Shown: positions 1 through 8,666 of the stretch, piece after piece
Layout: each line of letters starts with the position of its first letter
How positions within the stretch are numbered: position 1 is the stretch's first letter
NCBI RefSeq assembly: GCF_027622875.1
Contig: NZ_JAPZVP010000001.1
Location: 1 to 64,000, forward strand
Length of the DNA: 64,000 nt
Source of the DNA: Glycomyces luteolus
Lineage (GTDB): Bacteria; Actinomycetota; Actinomycetes; Mycobacteriales; Micromonosporaceae
Direction of reading: 5' to 3'
Made by a program: the position numbers and the translations under genes
Notes under the pieces: model-generated
Database searches by the model: none
What the model was told of the DNA's origin: nothing
What the model saw: the letters and a program-made list of their open reading frames with translations, nothing else

Positions 1-1
1 C

Positions 2-2122
2 GGGGGGGCCGGTCGTCCTGGCGGCGGCGGTCGTCCCGGTGGCGGCGGCGGCAACTACCGCGGCACGTTCGGCGGAGCCGGCGGCGGTGCCGCTGGCGGC
101 GCCGGCGGCGCGGGCGGTTCCGGTCCTTCGACCGGTGCGCCGGCCCCGTACCGCGGCGGCGGCGGTCGCGCGGGTGGCGGCGGCAAGGCCCGCGGCGGCG
201 GTGCGGCCGGTGCGTTCGGTCGCGGCGGCCCCCGAGGCAAGAGCCGCAAGTCGCGTCGTCAGCGGCGCCAGGAGTTCGACAACCTCGCAGCACCGAGGAT
301 GCAGTCGGGCGCCCCGCGCGGCAACGGCGAGACCATTCGCCTGGCCCGCGGCGCGTCGCTCTCCGACTTCGCCGACAAGATCGGCACCCTGCCGGGCACC
401 CTCGTCCAGGAGCTCTTCTCCTTGGGCGAGATGGTGACCGCCACGCAGTCCGTGTCGGAGGAGACCTTCGAGCTCCTCGGCGCCCACCTCGACTGGGACA
501 TCAAGATCGTGTCCCCCGAGGAGGAGGACCGCGAGCTGCTCGCGCAGTTCGGCATCGACCTGGACGAGGAGGACAAGGACACCTTCGTCTCGCGTCCCCC
601 GGTCGTCACGGTCATGGGCCACGTCGACCACGGTAAGACGAAGCTGCTGGACGCGATCCGCAGCTCCAACGTGGTCGCCGGCGAAGCGGGCGGCATCACC
701 CAGCACATCGGCGCGTACCAGGTGCACGTCGAGCACGAGGGCGAAGACCGCGCGATCACCTTCATCGACACCCCGGGCCACGAGGCGTTCACCGCCATGC
801 GTGCTCGCGGTGCGAACGTCACGGACATCGTGGTGCTCGTGGTCGCGGCCGACGACGGCGTCATGCCGCAGACGGTCGAGGCCCTCAACCACGCCAGCGC
901 CGCGGGCGCTCCCGTCGTGGTGGCGGTCAACAAGACCGACCTCCCCGACGCGAACCCGGGCAAGGTCCGCCAGCAGCTGACCGAGTACGGCCTGGTCGCC
1001 GAGGAGTACGGCGGGCAGACCATGTTCGTCGACGTGGCCGCCAAGCCGCGCATCGGCATCGCGGAACTGCTCGAAGCGGTGCTGCTCACCGCTGACGCCT
1101 CCCTTGAACTGGAAGCGTCGGAGTCGGGCAACGCGCAGGGCATCGCGATCGAGGCGCACCTCGACAAGGGCCGCGGCCCGGTCGCGAGCGTCCTGGTCCA
1201 GAAGGGCACGCTGCGGGTCGGCGACTCGATCGTCGCCGGTGGCGCGCACGGCCGCGTCCGTGCGATGCACGACGCCGACGGCAACCGCGTCACCGAGGCG
1301 ACCCCGTCGTTCCCGGTGCAGGTGCAGGGCCTCGCGTCCGTCCCAATGGCGGGCGACGTGTTCCTCGCCGCTGACGACGACCGGATGGTCCGCCAGATCG
1401 CCGAGCAGCGGCAGGCTCGCCGCCGCGCGGCGCAGCAGGCGTCCCGCGTCTCGCGCACCACGCTCGAGAACCTCATGGACAAGATCGCCGAGGGCGAGCG
1501 CACCACGCTCTCGCTCATCATCAAGGGCGACGGCGCCGGTTCGGTCGAGGCACTCGAAGAGGCCTTGGTCGCGCTGGAGATCCCCGAGGAAGTGCACCTG
1601 CAGGTCATCCACCGCGGCGTCGGTCCGATCACCGAGAGCGACGTCAACCTCGCCGCGGCGGGCGACGGCGAGTCCGCGACGATCATCGCCTTCAACGTTC
1701 GAGCCGAGGGTCGCGTTCGCGACATGGCCGAGCGCGAAGGCGTGGACGTCCGGTACTACACGGTCATCTACCAGGCGATCGAGGAGATCGAGACCGCGCT
1801 CAAGGGCATGCTGAAGCCCGAGTACGAGGAAGTGGCGCTCGGTACCGCCGAGATCCGCGAGGTGTTCCGCTCCTCGAAGCTCGGCAACATCGCCGGTGCG
1901 CTGGTCACGAGCGGTTCGATCAAGCGCAACGCGAAGGTCCGCCTCATGCGCGACGGCAACGTCGTCATCGAGACGACCATCTCGTCGCTGCGCCGGTTCA
2001 AGGACGACGCGACCGAGGTCCGCGAGGGCTTCGAGTGCGGTTTCACCTTGAAGAACTACAACAACATCGAAGAGGGCGACATCGTCGAAGCCTTCGAGAT
2101 GCGCGAGAAGCCGCGCGCGTAA
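2..2122 (+). CDS. infB: Translation initiation factor IF-2, 5'-truncated by window edge
   Basis: GTPase that delivers initiator tRNA to the 30S subunit and promotes subunit joining. The reading frame is open from base 2, so the gene starts upstream of the window; about 706 codons are visible. The first ~80 codons are a Gly/Pro/Arg-rich linker typical of actinobacterial IF-2, followed by a basic RxxRRQ stretch and the G domain: GHVDHGKT (617-640), DTPGH (767-781) and NKTD (929-940). Domains II-IV follow and end in a normal IF-2 C-terminus. The TAA at 2120-2122 abuts the next gene's GTG. Family assignment is certain; only the N-terminal part is missing. Confidence 0.97.
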   Translation, partial: GGAGRPGGGGRPGGGGGNYRGTFGGAGGGAAGGAGGAGGSGPSTGAPAPYRGGGGRAGGGGKARGGGAAGAFGRGGPRGKSRKSRRQRRQEFDNLAAPRMQSGAPRGNGETIRLARGASLSDFADKIGTLPGTLVQELFSLGEMVTATQSVSEETFELLGAHLDWDIKIVSPEEEDRELLAQFGIDLDEEDKDTFVSRPPVVTVMGHVDHGKTKLLDAIRSSNVVAGEAGGITQHIGAYQVHVEHEGEDRAITFIDTPGHEAFTAMRARGANVTDIVVLVVAADDGVMPQTVEALNHASAAGAPVVVAVNKTDLPDANPGKVRQQLTEYGLVAEEYGGQTMFVDVAAKPRIGIAELLEAVLLTADASLELEASESGNAQGIAIEAHLDKGRGPVASVLVQKGTLRVGDSIVAGGAHGRVRAMHDADGNRVTEATPSFPVQVQGLASVPMAGDVFLAADDDRMVRQIAEQRQARRRAAQQASRVSRTTLENLMDKIAEGERTTLSLIIKGDGAGSVEALEEALVALEIPEEVHLQVIHRGVGPITESDVNLAAAGDGESATIIAFNVRAEGRVRDMAEREGVDVRYYTVIYQAIEEIETALKGMLKPEYEEVALGTAEIREVFRSSKLGNIAGALVTSGSIKRNAKVRLMRDGNVVIETTISSLRRFKDDATEVREGFECGFTLKNYNNIEEGDIVEAFEMREKPRA

Positions 2123-3553
2123 GTGCGGCTCCTCGAGACCGAAGCCGCAGCGCGGCTCGGCGAGGCCTTCCAAGGCTTCCGTCGGGCCGCGCTGTCGGCC
2201 GTCTACGGTCACTCAGCGATGGCCGCGGCCGACCGCGGCGACTACCGGGCGCTGCTGGCCCTGGCCGAGGACGACCGCCTCGGCGTGTTGACGCGCCTGT
2301 TCGTGATCGGCGTGCCGGTCCCGGCCGAGGAGGTGGCGAGTGCTCTGGCCCCCTTGGGGTTCGACGAGGCTCGCGAATGCGGCTTGGTGTGGGGGAACTC
2401 CGAGTACCTGGCGGGCTGGGGCGCCCAGTTCGACGGCGACCGGCTGCTGTTCTCAGACCAGCTTCCGAACACGACGGGCGGCCGTATGCGCGAGCACGTG
2501 CTCGGTGTCGGCGGCGCTTCGAAACTCCTCATGGACGCCACGCTGCGCGCTCCCGTGAGCAGCGCCCTCGACCTCGGCACCGGCTGCGGCGTCCAGGCAC
2601 TCGGCCTGGCCGAACACGCGGCATCCGTGACCGCCACCGACCTGAGCGAACGCGCAGTGGCCTTCGCCGCGCTGAACGCCGTCGTCAACGGCGTGGAACT
2701 CGAACTCCTGCAAGGCGACCTGCTCGCACCCGTAGCGGGCCGCCGCTTCGACCTGGTGGTCGCGAACCCGCCGTTCGTGATCGCCACGCCCGGCTCGGGC
2801 TGGACCTACCGGGACGGCGGCCGCGAAGCCGACGGCATCGCCGCCGAACTCGCGGCAGCCGCGGCGGACCTGCTCAACCCGGGCGGCACGATGCAGTTCC
2901 TCGCGAACTGGCTGCACGTCGCGGGCGAGGACTGGGCCGAGCGCGTCGCGGCCTGGTTCCCGGACGACGGACTCCGGGTCTGGGCCGTCGAACGCGAGCG
3001 GCTCGACCCGCTCGACTACGTGCGCACCTGGCAGCGCGACTCCGGCGAGACCGACGACGCCGACCAGGCCGCGGCCTGGCTCGACTGGTTCGAGGCGAAA
3101 ACCGTTGCAGGCGTGGGCTTCGGCTTCATCGGCATCCGGCGCGTCGACGGCCCCACCGAGGTGGTCTGCGAGGAGGCCCGGCATGCCGTCGAGACGCCTT
3201 GGCGCGACCGCGTCGAGGACTGGTTCGCGGTGCGCGCCAGGGACCTCGAGCCGGAGACGCTGTGGCACGCGAAGCTCCGCGTCGCCGACGGCGTGATGCT
3301 CCAGCAGAGCGCCGCGCTCGGCGGCGAGGGCTGGGACGTCGACCGCCAATGGCTCCAGCAGGCGAACGGCATGCGCTACGCCGAGGAAATAGACCCGCTG
3401 GTCGTCGCGTTCCTCGGCGCCTGCAACGGCGAATCCGAAGTGCGCCTTCAGGTCCAGCTCCTCGCCGACACGTACGGCGCCGAACCCGCGATGCTCTACG
3501 CCCAGCTGTACCCGTTCATCAGGCACCTCATCGAACGCGGGTTCCTCCGCTAG
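2123..3553 (+). CDS. Class I SAM-dependent methyltransferase (HemK/PrmC-like NPPF type)
   Basis: 476-aa predicted methyltransferase. The SAM-binding motif I LDLGTGCG lies at residues 149-156 and the NPPF tetrapeptide at 215-218; NPPF/NPPY marks enzymes that methylate amide or exocyclic amino nitrogens in protein glutamine, rRNA or DNA. An N-terminal helical region of ~140 residues and a C-terminal extension of ~180 residues flank the catalytic core, a layout I associate with an actinobacterial family of unknown substrate. GTG start directly after the infB stop, with GAGAAG upstream as a weak ribosome site, so it is probably cotranslated with infB. A ribosomal or translation-factor target would fit the context but is inference. 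Confidence 0.8.
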   Translation: MRLLETEAAARLGEAFQGFRRAALSAVYGHSAMAAADRGDYRALLALAEDDRLGVLTRLFVIGVPVPAEEVASALAPLGFDEARECGLVWGNSEYLAGWGAQFDGDRLLFSDQLPNTTGGRMREHVLGVGGASKLLMDATLRAPVSSALDLGTGCGVQALGLAEHAASVTATDLSERAVAFAALNAVVNGVELELLQGDLLAPVAGRRFDLVVANPPFVIATPGSGWTYRDGGREADGIAAELAAAAADLLNPGGTMQFLANWLHVAGEDWAERVAAWFPDDGLRVWAVERERLDPLDYVRTWQRDSGETDDADQAAAWLDWFEAKTVAGVGFGFIGIRRVDGPTEVVCEEARHAVETPWRDRVEDWFAVRARDLEPETLWHAKLRVADGVMLQQSAALGGEGWDVDRQWLQQANGMRYAEEIDPLVVAFLGACNGESEVRLQVQLLADTYGAEPAMLYAQLYPFIRHLIERGFLR

Positions 3554-3578
3554 CGGCGCCGAGCGCCCAGGGCGGACC

Positions 3579-4226
3579 CTAGGACCGCAGATAGGCGAGG
3601 ACCGCCTTGACGCGGCGGTGGTGGTCGCCGTCCTCGCTGCTCAGCGTGAGCTTGGTGAAGATGTTGCGGATGTGCTTCTCGACCGCGCCGTCGGAGATGA
3701 AGAGCTTCTTGCCGATCGCCTTGTTGGAGTGGCCCTCCGCCATGAGGCCCAGCACCTCCTTCTCACGCGGGGTGAGGGTCGCGACCGGGTCGTTCTTCCT
3801 GCGGCGCACCATGAGCTGGGAGACGACCTCGGGGTCGAAGACCGTGCCGCCCCCGGCGACCCGCTTCAGCGAGTCCATGAAGTCGTCGACGTCGATCACG
3901 CGGTCCTTCAGCAGGTAACCCACCGCGCCCCGGGCGTCCGCGAGGAGGTCGTCCGCGTAGGAGACCTCCACGTACTGGCTCAGGATGAGCACCGGCGCGC
4001 CCGGCACGAGCTCCCGGGCGCGGGTCGCGGCCCGCAGCCCCTCGTCGGTGAAGGACGGCGGCATCCGCACGTCCACCACCGACACGTCGGGCCGGTGCTC
4101 GGCGACGGCCTTCACGAGGGCGTCCCCGTCGCCGACCTCGGCGACCACTTCGCAGCCGAACTCCTCCAGGAGCCTGACCAGCCCTGAGCGGATGAGCACT
4201 GCGTCATCGGCCACCACTACACGCAC
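3579..4226 (-). CDS. NarL/LuxR-family response regulator
   Basis: 215-aa DNA-binding response regulator and output partner of the adjacent kinase. The receiver domain has the acidic pair D7/D8, the phosphoacceptor D52 (in VDVRMPP) and K107; the C-terminal LuxR-type helix-turn-helix begins at LTPREKEVLG (151-160). The GTG at 4224-4226 is chosen because it begins the receiver (RVVVADD) and overlaps the kinase stop codon at 4217-4219, indicating translational coupling. An in-frame codon at 4280 would add 18 Arg-rich residues that do not belong to the fold. The family resembles LiaR/DesR-type regulators of envelope or lipid stress, but the regulon is unknown. Confidence 0.9.
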   Translation of the reverse strand: MRVVVADDAVLIRSGLVRLLEEFGCEVVAEVGDGDALVKAVAEHRPDVSVVDVRMPPSFTDEGLRAATRARELVPGAPVLILSQYVEVSYADDLLADARGAVGYLLKDRVIDVDDFMDSLKRVAGGGTVFDPEVVSQLMVRRRKNDPVATLTPREKEVLGLMAEGHSNKAIGKKLFISDGAVEKHIRNIFTKLTLSSEDGDHHRRVKAVLAYLRS

Positions 4227-5482
4227 GGAACCTCCACGACGATCACGGTCGGACCGCCGTCGGGGGAGTCGATGGTCCACTGGCCCTCGACGGCTTTGAC
4301 CCGGTCGGTGAGACCCGAGAGCCCGTGCCCCTTCGAGACATGCGCGCCTCCGATCCCGTTGTCGCCGACCGAGAGGACCAGCCTATCCCCCCAATCCTCG
4401 ACGGCGACCGTGGCTTTGGTCGCCTGCGAGTGCTTCGCGATGTTCGTGAGGCACTCGGCGGTCACGAAGTAGACGGTGCTCTCGACGCTGGCCTTGTAGC
4501 GGCCGTTGAGGTTCGTCTCCAACTCGACCGGCACGAGCGAGCGCGCCGCTAGGGCCGCGAGCGCCGCGTCCAGGCCGCGGTCGGTGAGGATCGGCGGGGC
4601 GATGCCCCGCGAGAGCGAACGGAGCTCGTCGATGGTCTCCCGGGTCTGCGCGATCGCGGCCTCCAGGGTCGCCTGCGCCGCTTCGGGATTGGTCGCGAGC
4701 TGGCGCTTGACGCGGGCCAGTTCCATGCCCAGGCCGACGAGCCGCTGCTGCGGCCCGTCGTGGATGTCGCGCTCGATCCGGCGCAGCGCGTCGGCCTCGG
4801 CCGAAGTGGCCGCGTTCCGGGACTCCTCGAGCTGGTCGATCCGCTCGTGCAGGCCGCTGATGGAGGTGAGCATCCCCTTCGCGACGTACCCCTGGGCCAG
4901 CGCGAGGCCGCGCAGGACCGGGATGAGCGTGAGCGCCATGACGATGCCGCCGATCACGGCCAGGACCGACCGGGCCGCGTACGACGAGCCCCAGCCGAGC
5001 CATTCGGTCGCATAGTGGAGGCCGTCGTCGCTGTCGCCGCCGGTCGCGGCCTCGATGATCCAGCTGTAGAGGGGGTAGAGCAAGGTCGCGGCGGTCACCG
5101 ACCACCACGTGACCGCGACCACGAAGCCGACGATCGCGATCGGCAGGGCCGCGACCGCCCACAGCACGTTGAGCCACGACTGCCCGTCGGTGAGGACGGT
5201 CAGGTACCGGCGCAGCGCGGAGGCGTCCTCGCGGGCGCGCTTGTACCGGGGGCGGGGCAGTTCGCGCCGCAGCACCGAGGGGAGCATCGACCGGCCGGCG
5301 GCCGCCATGCCGCGCATCGCGAAGAGCGTGGCGGCGGCGATGGGCACACCGATCCAGATGACGGCGGTGCCGACGCCGAGAACCGTGCCGGTGACACCGA
5401 TGATGAAGGCGGGCAAGGCGATGAAGAACATCGACAGCAGGTAGCCGGTGTCGACTCCCAGTTGCCTCAGGGTGGTTCGCAT
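4217..5482 (-). CDS. Membrane sensor histidine kinase (HisKA_3 type)
   Basis: 421-aa kinase of the NarX/DesK class. Residues 1-200 hold about four to six hydrophobic segments resembling the actinobacterial putative-sensor domain, followed by a short coiled coil. The dimerisation/phosphoacceptor helix reads ERDIHDGPQQR with His241, and the HATPase domain ends the protein. The ATG at 5480-5482 fits the family start. The gene lies upstream of its response regulator and overlaps it by 10 bases. The signal sensed is unknown; the lack of an extracellular loop of any size suggests membrane or intramembrane sensing. Confidence 0.9.
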   Translation of the reverse strand: MRTTLRQLGVDTGYLLSMFFIALPAFIIGVTGTVLGVGTAVIWIGVPIAAATLFAMRGMAAAGRSMLPSVLRRELPRPRYKRAREDASALRRYLTVLTDGQSWLNVLWAVAALPIAIVGFVVAVTWWSVTAATLLYPLYSWIIEAATGGDSDDGLHYATEWLGWGSSYAARSVLAVIGGIVMALTLIPVLRGLALAQGYVAKGMLTSISGLHERIDQLEESRNAATSAEADALRRIERDIHDGPQQRLVGLGMELARVKRQLATNPEAAQATLEAAIAQTRETIDELRSLSRGIAPPILTDRGLDAALAALAARSLVPVELETNLNGRYKASVESTVYFVTAECLTNIAKHSQATKATVAVEDWGDRLVLSVGDNGIGGAHVSKGHGLSGLTDRVKAVEGQWTIDSPDGGPTVIVVEVPCV

Positions 5483-5557
5483 GCGTCAACACTAGAAAGG
5501 CCGAGTCGCCATCGCGACCCGGCCGTCCTGCGTCTTCCTGGTAGGGACAGCCCTACC

Positions 5558-6082
5558 TCAGGCGACACCGGCTCCTGGTCCGCCCGCCTCCCGCGTCGCG
5601 ATCCCGGCCACCGAGTTGAGCAGGCTCAGGATGCAGATCCCGATCACCAGGTTCAGCCCGGCCGTCGCGATCTGCGACTCCAGATCGGCCACCACGGTGA
5701 ACGGGATGAGCACGCCCACCGCGATCACCAGCAGCATGATCCAGATGAAGAAGCTCATCGGCCGCGGCATGAGCAGCAGCAGCATGTGCACGACCCCCGT
5801 CGCGAGGATCGCGATGCCGAACGCGCCGAACGCGTACGTCGTGGTGGACGCGTCGCCGTACGCCCCCGCGTCCGAGGGGGAGAGGATGTTGATGCCGAAC
5901 ACCCCGCGCACGAGCAGGATGCCCACGAGCGCGACCAGCGCGGCGACCACGGCCGTGCCGAACCCGCCCGCCCACAGCTTCCCGGCGTCCACCGACGGGC
6001 GTTGCGACTGCGGCTGGGCCGCCGGATACCGCCGCGTCGGTTCCTCGTGGTTCCCGGCCCATCCGCTTTGCGGTGCCGACAT
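5558..6082 (-). CDS. DUF6069-like four-helix membrane protein
   Basis: 174-aa protein with a polar, Gln/Pro-rich N-terminus of ~35 residues and four predicted membrane helices, including the conserved-looking RPMSFFIWI segment before helix 3. The pattern matches DUF6069, a family of unknown function common in actinomycetes. The ATG at 6080-6082 is preceded by AAAAGGAGGC, a strong ribosome site. It is transcribed in the same direction as the two-component genes but 75 bp upstream of the kinase, so it may be the first gene of that operon or an independent unit. I cannot assign a role beyond an integral membrane protein. Confidence 0.75.
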   Translation of the reverse strand: MSAPQSGWAGNHEEPTRRYPAAQPQSQRPSVDAGKLWAGGFGTAVVAALVALVGILLVRGVFGINILSPSDAGAYGDASTTTYAFGAFGIAILATGVVHMLLLLMPRPMSFFIWIMLLVIAVGVLIPFTVVADLESQIATAGLNLVIGICILSLLNSVAGIATREAGGPGAGVA

Positions 6083-6201
6083 GGTGCCTCCTTTTCAGCG
6101 AAGCCCCGAACCGCCCGAAACGGCCCGCTTCTCGGCCTCATGGTGGCAGTAACCCGTGATGGAGGTCGCGAAACCGGTGATTTCCGGCGGCTGAAAAGAT
6201 C

Positions 6202-6237
6202 TTGGGGATGTCAGGGGCGGCGCGTAATCTAGAGCGG
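6202..6237 (+). promoter_or_regulatory. Sigma70-type promoter of ylxP, leaderless geometry
   Basis: TTGGGG (6202-6207), a 17-bp spacer, then TAATCT (6225-6230). The predicted transcription start, seven bases past the hexamer, falls on the G of the GTG start codon at 6237, and no ribosome-binding site precedes it. This indicates a leaderless mRNA. Confidence 0.65.
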
Positions 6238-6533
6238 TGTTCACCGGATGCGCAGAATTCGACCTCCTCCTCCCGCCGGACTCCCGCTCGCTGAAGGCCA
6301 AGCGCTCCTACGTGCGCCCGATCGTCGCCTCGCTGCGGAAGTACGAGGTGGCGGTGGCCGAAGTCAGCGACCAGGACGTCCACGGCCGCACCACCATCGG
6401 CGTCGCAGCCGTGGCGGGCGAGAACCGGCACGTGCGGGAGCTCCTGGACGCCTGCGAGCACCACATCGCGGGGCGACCCGAAGTGGAACTCCTGAGCGTC
6501 CGGCGACGCGTCTTCGGCCCAGAAGACGAATAG
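6237..6533 (+). CDS. ylxP: YlxP-like DUF503 protein
   Basis: 98-aa protein with the DUF503 hallmarks: an N-terminal beta strand, then RSLKAKRSYVRPIVASLRKY, and a C-terminal VELLSVRRRVF. DUF503 proteins form a ferredoxin-like fold and are encoded between infB and rbfA across Gram-positives; B. subtilis YlxP has been linked to ribosome assembly. The position fits, although here about 4 kb of unrelated genes separate it from infB. The GTG start coincides with the predicted transcription start. Confidence 0.88.
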   Translation: MFTGCAEFDLLLPPDSRSLKAKRSYVRPIVASLRKYEVAVAEVSDQDVHGRTTIGVAAVAGENRHVRELLDACEHHIAGRPEVELLSVRRRVFGPEDE

Positions 6534-6669
6534 CCCGGGTGCAGTAGCAAGACCAGTAGCGGCGCACACTCGATGCGCGCGGCAGAGCGGCCTCGGCGAA
6601 GCATGCGAGCCGTCAATGAGTATGGCGCATCCGAACCGAGGTGCGCGTGAAGCGGAAGGCAGGAATGCG

Positions 6670-7116
6670 ATGGCAGACGCGGCGAAGCGAGCCCAGGTGT
6701 CCAAGCGGGTCATGGAGCTCACGGCCCAGGCGGTGCGCAAGCTCAAGGACCCCCGGGTCGGCATGGTCACCATCACCGACGCGCGCATGACCCCCGACCT
6801 GCGCGAGGCGACGGTCTTCTACACCGTCCTCGGCGACGACGAAGCGGTCAAGGCCTCCGCGGCCGGACTCGAGCGCGCCACCGGGCACCTCCGCACCACT
6901 GTCGGGCGCGCCCTCGGGATGCGGCACACGCCCTCCCTCACCTTCGTGGCCGACACCGTCCCCGACCAGGCCAACCGCATCGAAGAGCTCCTCGCGAAGG
7001 CCGCCGCGGCCGACGCCGAGGTCCACAAGATCGCCGAAGGCGCCTCCTACGCGGGGGACGAGAACCCGTACATAGAGAAGGACGAAGAGGAGGACTCGGA
7101 AGAGTCCACCCGGTGA
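6670..7116 (+). CDS. rbfA: 30S ribosome-binding factor RbfA
   Basis: 148-aa KH-type factor for 16S rRNA 5'-end maturation and late 30S assembly, needed for cold adaptation in E. coli. Sequence signatures are the RVMELTAQAVRKLKDPRVGMVTITDA region and LRTTVGRALGMRHTPSLTFVAD. The ATG at 6670 matches the usual RbfA start (MADxxK) and follows GGAAGGCAGG; an in-frame ATG at 6616 would add 18 residues not typical of the family. The acidic C-terminal tail is common in actinobacteria. The stop overlaps the next gene's GTG (GTGA), so rbfA and the MATE gene are translationally coupled. Confidence 0.93.
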   Translation: MADAAKRAQVSKRVMELTAQAVRKLKDPRVGMVTITDARMTPDLREATVFYTVLGDDEAVKASAAGLERATGHLRTTVGRALGMRHTPSLTFVADTVPDQANRIEELLAKAAAADAEVHKIAEGASYAGDENPYIEKDEEEDSEESTR

Positions 7117-8438
7117 CCCCGGCCTCGCGGGACGCCGCACCGCGACCGGCCTCGTACCGGCGCATCGCGTCCCTCGCGATACCGGCCCTGGTCGTGCTCG
7201 CCGCGGAGCCGATCTACCTCCTGATCGACACGGCCGTCGTCGGCCACCTCGGCGCCGTTCCGCTCGGCGGACTCGCCCTCGGCGGCGTCATCATGGGCCT
7301 CGCGCCGTTCATCGGCGCCGTCCTCGCCTACGGCACCACCGCCCGGGCCTCCCGCCGCTACGGCGCCGGAGACCGGCCCGGCGCGGTGGCCGAAGGCGTG
7401 CAAGGCACCTGGCTCGCGCTCGCCGCCGGCCTCGTGATGATCATCGCCTTCCAGTTCCTCGCCGGCCCGATCGCCGGACTCATGGGCGACGACCCGGCCG
7501 TCGAGGCCGCGGCCGCCGAATGGCTGCGCGTCGCCGTCCTCGGCGCCCCTTTCCTGCTCGCCGCCGGCGCGGGTCAAGGCTGGATGCGTGCGGTCCAGGA
7601 CACCAAGCGCCCCATGTGGTTCGTGACCGCCTCGTTCCTGCTCTCGGCCGCCCTCGCCCCGATCCTCGTCTACCCGGTCGGGCTCGGCCTCGTCGGCTCC
7701 GCCTGGGCCAACGTCGTCGCGCAGGCCGTCTCGGGCGTGCTGTTCCTACTCGCGCTGCGGCGCGAAGGCGTCCCGCTCCGCGTCGACCGGCGGCTCATGT
7801 CGAAGCAGCTCGTCGCCAACGGCGACTTGATCATCCGCGGCATCGCCTTCCAGGTCAGCTCCTTCTCCGCCACCGCGGTGGCCGCCCGCGTCGGCACGGC
7901 CGCGCTCGGCGCCCACCAGATCGGCATGCAGCTGTGGTTCTTCGCGGCGCTGGCGCTCGACGCGGTGGCGATCGCGGCGCAGGCGCTCATCGGCGCCGAT
8001 CTCGGCGCCGGCAGGCCCGCGGCGGCGCGCGCCTCGGCGAAGCGGCTGACGCTCGTCGGCCTCGGCTACGGCGTGGTCTTCCTCCTGGGGATCCTCGCGC
8101 TGCTGCCGGTCCTGCCGGACCTGTTCACGGCGTCCGCCGACGTCCACGACCAGCTCGGCTACATCTGGCCGTGGCTGGTGGTCCTGCTGCCGGTGGCGGG
8201 CGTGGTCTTCGCGCTCGACGGCGTGCTCATCGGCGCGGGCGACCTGCGGTTCATGCGGAACATGACCGTCATCTCGATCGCGAGCGGCCTGCCGTTCACG
8301 TGGCTGACGCTCGCGTTCGGGTGGGGCCTCACCGGCATCTGGGGCGGCATCGCCGTGTTCATGCTCGTGCGCCTCGGCATGATCCTCTGGCGCCTGCGCT
8401 CGGGTGACTGGGCCGTCACCGGCGCTGAGCGCGACTGA
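7113..8438 (+). CDS. MATE-family efflux transporter (DinF-like)
   Basis: 441-aa integral membrane exporter with about 12 helices in two homologous halves. The N-terminal half has the family motif AEPIYLLIDTAVVGHLG, and each half has the usual MATE spacing of helices. MATE proteins expel cationic drugs or metabolites using Na+ or H+ gradients. A DinF-type MATE gene between rbfA and truB is a known actinobacterial arrangement; the nrnA-type DHH gene that often sits here is absent. The GTG start overlaps the rbfA stop by 4 bases. The substrate cannot be told from sequence. Confidence 0.9.
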   Translation: MTPASRDAAPRPASYRRIASLAIPALVVLAAEPIYLLIDTAVVGHLGAVPLGGLALGGVIMGLAPFIGAVLAYGTTARASRRYGAGDRPGAVAEGVQGTWLALAAGLVMIIAFQFLAGPIAGLMGDDPAVEAAAAEWLRVAVLGAPFLLAAGAGQGWMRAVQDTKRPMWFVTASFLLSAALAPILVYPVGLGLVGSAWANVVAQAVSGVLFLLALRREGVPLRVDRRLMSKQLVANGDLIIRGIAFQVSSFSATAVAARVGTAALGAHQIGMQLWFFAALALDAVAIAAQALIGADLGAGRPAAARASAKRLTLVGLGYGVVFLLGILALLPVLPDLFTASADVHDQLGYIWPWLVVLLPVAGVVFALDGVLIGAGDLRFMRNMTVISIASGLPFTWLTLAFGWGLTGIWGGIAVFMLVRLGMILWRLRSGDWAVTGAERD

Positions 8439-8504
8439 AAACTCCGATCCCACCATGTGAATTGTGCGCGGAATTTCTCCTGAACCCTCGTTAAGGTTTC
8501 GAGC

Positions 8505-8618
8505 ATGAAGACTCTTTCATCGACTCGACGGAAGCGCCGTACCCGTCCCGATAGTTGGGATAAGGAGAAGGCGGAGGCACTGCGCGCCCTTCAGGAATCG
8601 CTCGACCGGCACCAGTAG
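8505..8618 (+). CDS. Possible 37-aa basic small protein
   Basis: A short frame with ATG at 8505 and TAG at 8616-8618 encodes a Lys/Arg-rich N-terminal half (STRRKRRTRPDSW) and a helical C-terminal half (KEKAEALRALQESL). Codon use is less GC-biased than the neighbours. TAAGGT (8492-8497) ends seven bases before the ATG, the spacing expected for a leaderless transcript. No homologue is recognised. It lies alone between the MATE gene and truB. It may be a real small nucleic-acid- or ribosome-binding protein, or a chance frame. Confidence 0.4.
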   Translation: MKTLSSTRRKRRTRPDSWDKEKAEALRALQESLDRHQ

Positions 8619-8666
8619 CCACCCGCGCGGCGGGCCCGGTCCGAGGCGCGGTTAGCCTCTACGACC

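Noticed and set aside
6545-6610. Copy of the truB-type 28-bp repeat upstream of rbfA
   Set aside because: Shares short words such as TAGCGGCGCAC but no consistent 28-bp period; could be chance at this base composition.
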